DNA of 64,000 bases from Ketobacter alkanivorans. GTDB taxonomy: Bacteria; Pseudomonadota; Gammaproteobacteria; Pseudomonadales; Ketobacteraceae. The translations under genes were made by a program, and so were the position numbers. This document shows positions 58,301 through 64,000 of the stretch, one piece after another (position 1 is the stretch's first letter; each line of letters starts with the position of its first letter). The stretch is taken from positions 3,477,990-3,541,989 of the forward strand of contig NZ_CP022684.1 of the NCBI RefSeq assembly GCF_002863865.1. The letters run 5' to 3'. Below the pieces are notes generated by a model. The model searched no databases. It was not told the origin of the DNA and saw nothing but the letters and a program-made list of their open reading frames with translations.

Positions 58301-58641
58301 AATTTATCAACTGGACCTTGAGCGACAGCACCACCAGGGTGGTTATCAAGGTAGGGGTGGCCTATGGTTCGGATACCGAGCTGGTCACCAAAACTCTGTT
58401 GAAGATCGCGAAGGCGAATGAAATTGTGCTGCGTGAGCCAGAGCCATCAGCTTTTTTCCTGGGATTCGGTGCCAGTTCGCTGGATTTTGAGTTACGCGCC
58501 TTTGTATCCAACTTCTCCAAGCGCTTGGTGCTGATACACGAGTTGCACACGGAAATTGATCGTCAATTTAAGGAGTTGGGCATTGAAATCGCTTTCCCGC
58601 AGCTGGATGTGCATGTGAAGCACCTGCCCAGCAAAGGTTAA
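55315..58641 (+). CDS. MscK/KefA-like mechanosensitive channel
   Basis: A very large (1108-residue) membrane channel of the MscK type. A signal peptide ends near AARAA (residue ~31); residues ~40-440 form a Gln/Glu-rich periplasmic coiled-coil (MscS-porin domain); about eleven membrane helices run from ~460 to ~920; the MscS pore and cytoplasmic part follow (GWLVAALGVGLGFGLQEIF near 925, RPIRIGDTVTINELSG near 945, IPNKTFVTSQFINW near 985). Start is a GTG at 55315 with AGGAGA upstream. MscK in E. coli senses tension and external potassium; the same is inferred here. A hairpin follows at 58701-58728. Confidence 0.93.
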   Translation: MSIQKSNPLRLCFGILLCLCALSFAGQTARAAGNPEAASQVDAVTKELDLLSKELKQQESVAQSLREQIQSVNNEIQSAPELAAQFRQEIQRLEQSKSKEKLPSNQDSLEGAIDLLDAQAKALQQGLSFVLERIGEQQSLPSKAREDVMAAQKQALELQEKIRQQENSDKNASLKNLQLSLLKQQLANANLRKELAQNRLEGYQKLLDLYTVNRDLLFLRMEMLKSALTLLRQKRDDMRLQTAGEHQDASVELQGAYDEIPEVLKQEQKENQRLKDLLLTRTEHLNATADLLVDGKQELQDIRYRFEVAKQQLELTDSYQFVDDYLLRQRQSLQAKMREQETHSSLQTSVSKARLEQFKFDEELHYVRTETSRSLYIDGVLKKSGSVDPSVRQDLNNIYQARAELLGKLLQVNADYVVNLTNLELLHGDQQAERAKFYELLNKKLFWRRSAAPLDWQWFVALPGSVSWFVMSHQWGEPFTLWWQQLVSPIYPVVGLSLLLGFYAISRRKVLQRLVRGSQKVGNVTKDRFRYTLEALLGTLILALPWPVLLVVLAYPLANSDVASPFADGFASALVVLARWLFMFEFIRHLLRPHGLAEGHFRWRPSAIAAVKRWLPLLYLQLPGAFVFIVVWREGDDFHSGILGRAAYLIVMSVFLFYCARMFSPKSGVTQRELSVDEGGGIIYWYQSWNKALFWLAVLVPLSLIVLSVQGYSFSAMEIMVLMYQTIMYGFFIFILDQVLVRWFAVLERKLAYVRAKEKRDALRKVKEQQEGAVAGEPLPEIEISKLDVATVSEQNRALLRVMSFALFAVVCYLSWQDFFQAIQIFQEIELWTYNVTTDTGLEAHTVTLETLLATLLALSLTYAGVKNLPGLIEVMILRRLKVDSGIRFAITTSARYAVIMIGVMIVSGMIGLDWSKLGWLVAALGVGLGFGLQEIFANFISGLIILFERPIRIGDTVTINELSGTVSQIRMRATTMVDWDQKELIIPNKTFVTSQFINWTLSDSTTRVVIKVGVAYGSDTELVTKTLLKIAKANEIVLREPEPSAFFLGFGASSLDFELRAFVSNFSKRLVLIHELHTEIDRQFKELGIEIAFPQLDVHVKHLPSKG

Positions 58642-58700
58642 CAAGCTTAGGGCTATATGAAGAAAATTGATGATCCCGCGAGGGAGTTTCATGTGCCGTC

Positions 58701-58728
58701 GGGCGGTGTTTTATGTACAATACCGCCC
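58701..58728 (+). terminator. Hairpin downstream of the MscK-like gene
   Basis: GGGCGGT pairs with ACCGCCC around a 14-base loop followed by TCATTTG. Weak T run, so termination is probable but not certain. It lies in the 188-base gap before glyA. Confidence 0.5.
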
Positions 58729-58829
58729 TCATTTGACCCTGCTCCGGTGGTTTCATGCCAACGACAGCGGGCCAGAACCGAATTTTGTTAGTTTTGTTTG
58801 CAGCTATCCAGTGAAGAACGGGAGACACC

Positions 58830-60086
58830 ATGTTTTCAGCCGATATGAATATTGCCGATTTTGATCCCCAGTTGTGGGAAGCCATGGAGGCTGAAAAACA
58901 GCGCCAGGAAGAGCACATTGAATTGATCGCCTCCGAGAACTACACCAGCCCTCGAGTGATGCAGGCGCAGGGCTCTGTTCTGACCAATAAATACGCAGAA
59001 GGTTATCCGCACAAGCGCTACTACGGTGGTTGTGAGTATGTGGACATCGCCGAGCAGTTGGCCATTGATCGCGTTAAAGAGCTGTTTGGTGCGGATTACG
59101 CCAACGTGCAGCCTCATTCTGGCTCTCAGGCCAATGCCGCCGTCTATATGGCGCTGCTGAATCCGGGTGATACGGTGCTGGGCATGAGCCTGGCGGAAGG
59201 TGGCCACCTGACTCACGGTGCCAAGGTTAACTTCTCAGGCAAAATGTACAACGCGGTGCAGTATGGCTTGAATCACGAAACCGGTGAGGTGGATTACGAT
59301 CAGGTGGCTGAATTGGCCCGTGAGCACAAGCCCAAGATGATTCTGGCGGGCTTCTCAGCCTATTCGCGCACTATGGACTGGCAGCGATTCCGCGATATCG
59401 CCGACGAAGTGGGTGCCTACCTGATGGTGGACATGGCTCACGTGGCAGGTCTGGTGGCTGCGGGCGAATATCCTAACCCTGTCCAGATCGCCGACGTTAC
59501 TACTTCGACCACTCATAAAACCCTGGGTGGTCCCCGTGGTGGCATTATTCTGGCCAAGAAAAACGAAGAGCTGGAAAAGAAATTGAACTCCGCTGTATTT
59601 CCTGGTGGTCAGGGCGGCCCTTTGATGCATGTAATTGCTGCCAAGGCAGTGTGCTTCAAAGAAGCCATGAGCGATGAATTCAAGGCCTACCAGAAGCAAG
59701 TTGTGGTGAATGCGCAGGCTATGGCCGGCGTGTTTATCGAGCGCGGTTATGATGTTATTTCCGGTGGTACTGATAATCACCTGTTCCTGCTGTCTTTGAT
59801 CAAGCAGGACATCACCGGCAAGGATGCTGATGCCGCTCTGGGTAAAGCCTTTATTACAGTGAACAAGAACGCTGTGCCCAACGATCCCCGCTCCCCATTC
59901 GTGACCAGCGGCTTGCGTATTGGTACCCCGGCGGTAACCCGTCGCGGGTTTGGCGAAGCCGAAGTGAAGGAATTGGCGGGTTGGATGTGCGATATTCTGG
60001 AAGACCTGAACAATGAAGAGCTGATTGCCCAGGTGCGTGAAAAAGTGAAAGCCGTTTGTGCCAAGCATCCGGTGTACGGCAAATAA
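58830..60086 (+). CDS. glyA: Serine hydroxymethyltransferase
   Basis: PLP enzyme converting serine and tetrahydrofolate to glycine and methylene-THF, the main one-carbon source. PLP Lys is in [15 protein letters not shown] near 229, the same position as in E. coli; also [16 protein letters not shown] near 31 and [13 protein letters not shown] near 95. Length 418. GGGAGA precedes the ATG. Ends at a strong terminator. Confidence 0.98.
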   Translation: MFSADMNIADFDPQLWEAMEAEKQRQEEHIELIASENYTSPRVMQAQGSVLTNKYAEGYPHKRYYGGCEYVDIAEQLAIDRVKELFGADYANVQPHSGSQANAAVYMALLNPGDTVLGMSLAEGGHLTHGAKVNFSGKMYNAVQYGLNHETGEVDYDQVAELAREHKPKMILAGFSAYSRTMDWQRFRDIADEVGAYLMVDMAHVAGLVAAGEYPNPVQIADVTTSTTHKTLGGPRGGIILAKKNEELEKKLNSAVFPGGQGGPLMHVIAAKAVCFKEAMSDEFKAYQKQVVVNAQAMAGVFIERGYDVISGGTDNHLFLLSLIKQDITGKDADAALGKAFITVNKNAVPNDPRSPFVTSGLRIGTPAVTRRGFGEAEVKELAGWMCDILEDLNNEELIAQVREKVKAVCAKHPVYGK

Positions 60087-60137
60087 CCGGCCTGTGAATC
60101 TAGAGCATTAGTTTTAGAGAGCAGCATCAGAAAGTAT

Positions 60138-60167
60138 AAAGGCGCCCCTTATGGGGCGCCTTTTTTT
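60138..60167 (+). terminator. Rho-independent terminator after glyA
   Basis: AAAGGCGCCCC-TTAT-GGGGCGCCTTT plus TTTT: a near-perfect GC stem with a 4-base loop and T run. Confidence 0.93.
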
Positions 60168-60356
60168 ATGCGTGAGGGATGGGTGCAGGTTAAGAGTTAT
60201 AAGCGCGCCAATGGTTTGCTTTTCGATCATCGCCCCCGCTTGGTCATGTCTTATTATTTTATTAAGATGGATCGCCTTGCCGATGTGTCCATCGGAGTCA
60301 TTGCATTTGTCTGATCTGAATTGCTGATTGAACAAAAAACGGCCGATCGATTCGGG

Positions 60357-60370
60357 TTGATGTGAATCAA
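60357..60370. promoter_or_regulatory. FNR/Anr-type palindrome
   Basis: TTGAT-GTGA-ATCAA matches the FNR/Anr consensus TTGAT-N4-ATCAA exactly. It sits 156 bases upstream of the large secreted-protein start, in the 440-base AT-rich gap after glyA (60087-60525), which otherwise contains only the glyA terminator and no supported gene. Confidence 0.6.
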
Positions 60371-60525
60371 TGCCTGCTTTTTTAAATTAATAATTAAATT
60401 ATCGGCATATTTTAGTTAGTCTTGAAAATGGATGGCTGACTACGTCTCGGCATTCTATTTGAAATGTACATTTTTCGATTGCGTCATTGCGCAATAGTTT
60501 TTCTTCGTTCTTGAGGTGTTTGTCC

Positions 60526-63500
60526 ATGGGGTTCCAGTCAATGCTGGCAAGTATTAGTCGTGTAATTTATAAAAAATATGTATCGGCCATAGGGTTCATG
60601 TTGGTAGTTGTCGCTTCCATGGCCAATGCCGCCACTGTTTCGCACTTCGATGACTTCGAATTTAACTCAGGTAACTGGAGCAATGTCACCATTGGTGACA
60701 ATAAAGATTGGACCCGAGATTCTGGAGGAACCCCGTCAGTTAGTACTGGGCCAGCGAGCGGTGCAAGCGGCAGCACCTATTACTATTATCTCGAGACGTC
60801 TTCCGGCTCAGCGTATATCGCTGGCGATAGCGCTATCCTGTTGGGCCCTACGCTTGCCGTTAGGACAGGCGTCACTTTGTCGTTTGCTTATCACATGTAC
60901 GGTCAGAATATGGGGGCGCTGGCAGTGGATGTGCTCTCCAACGGTAGCTGGCTCAACGATGTGTGGTCGATCAGCGGACAGCAACAGATCGGCAATGCTG
61001 CTGCATACGCTCGGGTGACGGTAGATCTTGGTGCTTACAGTGTTGATCAGATTCGGTTCCGCGCGACGGCTGCAGGTGGTTACATGGGTGACATGGCAAT
61101 CGACAATGTTGAGATTGCCTATCTGAATAGTGCGCCGGCGGCACCTCAGTTCGTGAATGACCCAATAGTAAAGGCCGGTGCTCGCGAAGGTGAGATCTAT
61201 TCGGACAGTATCGCCGGGGAGGCAATTGACTCCAATGGAGATCAGCTTACCTACACATTGGTGTCTGCAGCTGGTTGGCTATCTGTGGCGGCTGATGGTG
61301 CTCTCAGCGGATTGCCTGGGCCTGGGGATGTCGGTCAGAACTCATTTGTTATTAGGGCTTCGGATGGAGGCTTGTCCACTACGGCGGAGCTTCTGATTGA
61401 GGTGGTCAGCGCTAATGCGCCGTCTGTCGTTAGCTTTACCGACTTTGAAAGCGGTTATGGAGATTGGCAGAACATCACGACCACAGAAGACAACAAAAAC
61501 TGGACCAGAGACTCGGCAGGAACGCCGTCTTCCGGCACTGGCCCAGTTTCCGGTGCAGGTGATAGCGCCTATTATGCTTATCTTGAAACTTCCTCCGGGG
61601 GGGCTTACACCTCGGGTGACACTGCGATTTTGTTAGGGCCTGAACTTAGCGGTGCTAATGTACAGCTGAGCTTTAAATACCATATGTATGGTAGCAGCAT
61701 GGGCTCGTTGGCGGTTGATGTATTGAGTGAAGGTAGCTGGATCAATTCTGTATGGTCCATTTCTGGCCAGCAACACACGTCCAACTCTGCTGCGTATTCT
61801 CAAGCTGATGTGGATTTAAGCGGCTATTCAGTGCAACAGATTCGTTTCCGTGCCACAGCAGCCGGTAGCTATACCGGTGATATGGCATTGGACGACATCG
61901 TCATTCTGGCGGCGCCGCATGGTGCTGCACCGTTGGCATTCCAATCTGATGAACTGCGTAAAAGCGATGGCCGGGTCGGTACAGTTTATAGTGACAGCAT
62001 TGCAGCAGATGCCAGTGGCGGGAATGGCAGTGCTCTGAATTATTATCTTGTTTCCGGGCCGAGCTGGTTACAGATATCAGGTACCGGTGAATTGAGTGGT
62101 TTGCCTGGAGTAGGTGATGTCGGTGATAACAGATTTACTGTCGGTGTCTCTGATGGAGAGGTTGTTGCTTCGGCGTCGTTGTGGATCAATGTGGCCTACG
62201 CAAACACGCCTCTAGTGCTAAGCGATTCGGATTTCGAATCAGGTATGGATGACTGGAGCAATGTGACTGGCATCGATGACTACGATTGGATTCGAAATTC
62301 AGGCGGCACAACGTCAAGCAATACCGGGCCTAGTGGGGGTGCAGACGGCAGCCTCTTCTATATGTATCTTGAGACTTCATCTGGTAGTGCCTTCGCTGCG
62401 GGTGATACGGCTATTCTGCAAGGGCCAGTCGTTACCTCTGATAATGTTGTTTTTCGATTTAAATACCATATGTATGGCGTTGACATGGGTACGCTATCGG
62501 TTGATGTGCTAAACAACGGTGTCTGGATCAATGACATCTGGTTTATCAGCGGTCAGCAACACGCCAGCACTACTGCGGCCTACACGCAGGTAGAGCTGGA
62601 TATGAGTGCATATAACCTGAGCCAGATTCGCTTCAGGGCCACGGCCGCTGGTAACTACATGGGCGACATGGCAATCGACGATATACAGATCCAGAGCGTT
62701 GACCCGCAGGGCCTCGATAGCGATGGTGATGGCGTGCAGAATGGTTCCGATTTGTGTGCCAACACGAGTGTTGGTGATCCTGTCGACGCAAATGGCTGCT
62801 CTGCCGCTCAGCGGGACAGCGATAGTGATGGTTACAGCGATCAGATTGATGCCTTTCCGAATGATCCTGCGGAATGGCTTGATACAGACGGCGATCTGAT
62901 CGGCAACAACGCGGATCAGGACGACGATGGCGACGCGGTACTTGATGGCGATGATGTCTTTCCTCTCGATGCATTGGAGTGGCTGGATACGGATGGGGAT
63001 GGTTTTGGCAATAACGCCGATTTGGACGATGACGGCGATGGCGTTGCGGATGTCTCAGATGTATATCCGCTCATCAGTCTGGGGGGGCTGGTCGATACAG
63101 ATCGCGATGGTGTGCCCAATGACTGTGACAGTGCTTGTCAGGCGCTGGGTATGGTATCTGACACAGATGACGACAACGATGGGGTGGACGACTCGCTTGA
63201 TGCCTTCCCGCAGGATGCCAGCGAAACAGAAGATACCGATAATGATGGCATGGGTAATAACGCCGACCTGGATGATGATAACGACGGTATTTTGGATGTC
63301 GTTGATGCGTTCCCCTTGATCAGTGTCGTTGGGTATTTGGATACTGACAGCGACGGTGCTCCGAACGATTGCGATGCGGCGTGTCTCGCGCTGGGAATGG
63401 GAGCCGATGGGGATGACGATAATGACGCGGTGCCAGACATTAGCGATGCGTTCCCTCTGGATGCAAGCGAATCTGCCGACACGGATGGTGATGGTGTAGG

Positions 63501-64000
63501 TGATAACGGCGACGCGTTCCCCGGCGACCCATCTGAATCAGTGGACACGGATGGTGATGGTGTAGGTGATAACGGCGATGTGTTCCCCAGCGATCCTTCT
63601 GAATCAGCAGATACAGATGGAGATGGTGTAGGTGATAACAGCGATGCGTTTCCCAGCGACCCATCTGAATCAGTGGATACAGATGGAGATGGTGTAGGTG
63701 ATAACAGCGATGTGTTCCCCAACGATCCATCTGAATCAGCAGATACAGATGGTGATGGTGTGGGTGATAACAGCGATGCGTTCCCCAGCGACCCATCTGA
63801 GTCTGTGGATAGCGATGGCGATGGTGTAGGTGATAATAGCGATCAATACCCCACCTATTATAGCCCGTTGGCCAACGTGGATATTATGTCGCCTGCCGAC
63901 GTGACCATTGTAGCAGGAACACCTTTATCATTTTTTGCTACAGCCTATGATGCATCGGTGGGAGATATCTCCAATACAGTGAAGTGGGAGTCGGATCTTT
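60526..64000 (+). CDS. Large secreted MAM/Ig-like/thrombospondin-type-3 repeat protein, 3' end outside window
   Basis: Open from the ATG at 60526 to the right edge (1158 codons, no stop). A long signal peptide (hydrophobic FMLVVVASMANAA near 25-36) leads to three MAM domains at ~40-200, 304-462 and 567-723, each with FESG-type start, DW/NW, YYLETSSG, LSFAYHMYG, W-SISGQQ and GDMAIDNVEI; they lack the disulfide Cys of animal MAM domains. Two Ig-like (He_PIG type, GALSGLPGPGDVG) domains alternate with them at ~202-296 and 465-559. From ~728 to ~1108 come thrombospondin type-3 repeats with D-x-D-G-D-G motifs that bind calcium, the last part as six near-identical 22-residue units. A further Ig-like domain begins at ~1110. 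Probably an extracellular adhesin or matrix protein; the end, and thus any anchor or secretion signal, is not visible. Confidence 0.9.
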   Translation, partial: MGFQSMLASISRVIYKKYVSAIGFMLVVVASMANAATVSHFDDFEFNSGNWSNVTIGDNKDWTRDSGGTPSVSTGPASGASGSTYYYYLETSSGSAYIAGDSAILLGPTLAVRTGVTLSFAYHMYGQNMGALAVDVLSNGSWLNDVWSISGQQQIGNAAAYARVTVDLGAYSVDQIRFRATAAGGYMGDMAIDNVEIAYLNSAPAAPQFVNDPIVKAGAREGEIYSDSIAGEAIDSNGDQLTYTLVSAAGWLSVAADGALSGLPGPGDVGQNSFVIRASDGGLSTTAELLIEVVSANAPSVVSFTDFESGYGDWQNITTTEDNKNWTRDSAGTPSSGTGPVSGAGDSAYYAYLETSSGGAYTSGDTAILLGPELSGANVQLSFKYHMYGSSMGSLAVDVLSEGSWINSVWSISGQQHTSNSAAYSQADVDLSGYSVQQIRFRATAAGSYTGDMALDDIVILAAPHGAAPLAFQSDELRKSDGRVGTVYSDSIAADASGGNGSALNYYLVSGPSWLQISGTGELSGLPGVGDVGDNRFTVGVSDGEVVASASLWINVAYANTPLVLSDSDFESGMDDWSNVTGIDDYDWIRNSGGTTSSNTGPSGGADGSLFYMYLETSSGSAFAAGDTAILQGPVVTSDNVVFRFKYHMYGVDMGTLSVDVLNNGVWINDIWFISGQQHASTTAAYTQVELDMSAYNLSQIRFRATAAGNYMGDMAIDDIQIQSVDPQGLDSDGDGVQNGSDLCANTSVGDPVDANGCSAAQRDSDSDGYSDQIDAFPNDPAEWLDTDGDLIGNNADQDDDGDAVLDGDDVFPLDALEWLDTDGDGFGNNADLDDDGDGVADVSDVYPLISLGGLVDTDRDGVPNDCDSACQALGMVSDTDDDNDGVDDSLDAFPQDASETEDTDNDGMGNNADLDDDNDGILDVVDAFPLISVVGYLDTDSDGAPNDCDAACLALGMGADGDDDNDAVPDISDAFPLDASESADTDGDGVGDNGDAFPGDPSESVDTDGDGVGDNGDVFPSDPSESADTDGDGVGDNSDAFPSDPSESVDTDGDGVGDNSDVFPNDPSESADTDGDGVGDNSDAFPSDPSESVDSDGDGVGDNSDQYPTYYSPLANVDIMSPADVTIVAGTPLSFFATAYDASVGDISNTVKWESDL
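63466..63850 (+). repeat. Six 66-bp tandem repeats (TSP3 units), alternating in pairs
   Basis: Copies begin at 63466, 63532, 63598, 63664, 63730 and 63796; each encodes 22 residues of the form SES-A/V-DTDGDGVGDN-G/S-D-A/V-FP-x-DP. Odd copies read ESAD...DAFP and copies 2 and 4 read ESVD...DVFP; copy 6 begins ESVD but diverges to DQYP. The real period is therefore 132 bp, which points to duplication of a two-unit block. The repeat is coding and in frame. Confidence 0.93.

Noticed and set aside
63138..63796. Long minus-strand open frames opposite the TSP3 array, rich in Ser/Pro/Asp or His/Tyr
   Set aside because: They are shadows of the repetitive plus-strand coding sequence, with low-complexity products and no start signal.
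63466..63850. CRISPR-like tandem repeats
   Set aside because: Units are 66 bp, directly adjacent with no unique spacers, and encode an in-frame calcium-binding repeat.

Overview
The window is a chromosomal segment of a gammaproteobacterium. The long core gene order motAB / rsgA / orn / queG / nnr / tsaE / amiB / mutL / miaA / hfq / hflX / hflK / hflC / hisZ / purA ... rnr / rlmB / rpsF / priB / rpsR / DUF2232 / rplI / dnaB / alr matches, from memory, the arrangement in Pseudomonas aeruginosa (PA4930 to PA4957, including rhdA-psd and an HDOD gene beside motAB). The block is interrupted by an accessory stretch between purA and rnr, and it carries features not typical of Pseudomonas at this place: a PEP-CTERM protein, a PhoX phosphatase, a DUF2236 oxygenase and a giant MAM/thrombospondin-type-3 surface protein. 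A marine-type Pseudomonadales/Oceanospirillales/Cellvibrionales relative is a reasonable inference; the species cannot be named from the sequence alone.

Layout. 1-6.8 kb: the end of a helical protein cut by the window edge, a small acidic protein, then psd and a frameshifted rhdA sulfurtransferase on the minus strand, an HDOD signalling protein, and the flagellar stator pair motA-motB. 6.8-10.4 kb: a PEP-CTERM protein without a visible signal peptide, rsgA, orn and queG. 10.4-23.4 kb: one long plus-strand housekeeping run (nnr, tsaE, amiB, mutL, miaA, hfq, hflX, hflK, hflC, hisZ, purA) serving metabolite repair, tRNA modification, cell-wall splitting, mismatch repair, RNA regulation, membrane protease control and purine/histidine synthesis.

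23.4-42 kb is the accessory region: a large hybrid histidine kinase divergent from a DUF2236 oxygenase with a perfect 25-bp inverted repeat between them; a persulfide-sensing cluster (ArsR-type regulator, metallo-beta-lactamase dioxygenase-like enzyme, DUF442 phosphatase-like enzyme) with a clear palindromic operator; a Tat-exported PhoX phosphatase; an unknown secreted protein; a stand-alone OmpR-type winged-helix protein; an MscS channel; a YebC-family protein; cysC; an exported START-domain protein; an acyltransferase-3 protein; a multi-spanning GT-C-like membrane protein; and an outer-membrane beta-barrel. 42-55 kb returns to core genes: tRNA-Leu(CAG) with a strong promoter, rnr-rlmB, the ribosomal rpsF-priB-rpsR-DUF2232-rplI cluster, dnaB-alr-membrane protein-radA, a PilZ protein, a small acidic protein and ettA. 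55-60 kb carries an MscK-like channel and glyA. From 60.5 kb to the right edge runs one open reading frame (at least 1158 codons, no stop before the edge) for a secreted protein with three MAM domains, two Ig-like domains and a long calcium-binding repeat region.

No CRISPR array, prophage, insertion sequence, defence island or toxin-antitoxin pair was recognised. The best candidates for new biology are the MAM/TSP3 surface protein with its upstream FNR-type palindrome, the palindrome between the sensor kinase and the DUF2236 oxygenase, and the START / acyltransferase / GT-C envelope group.
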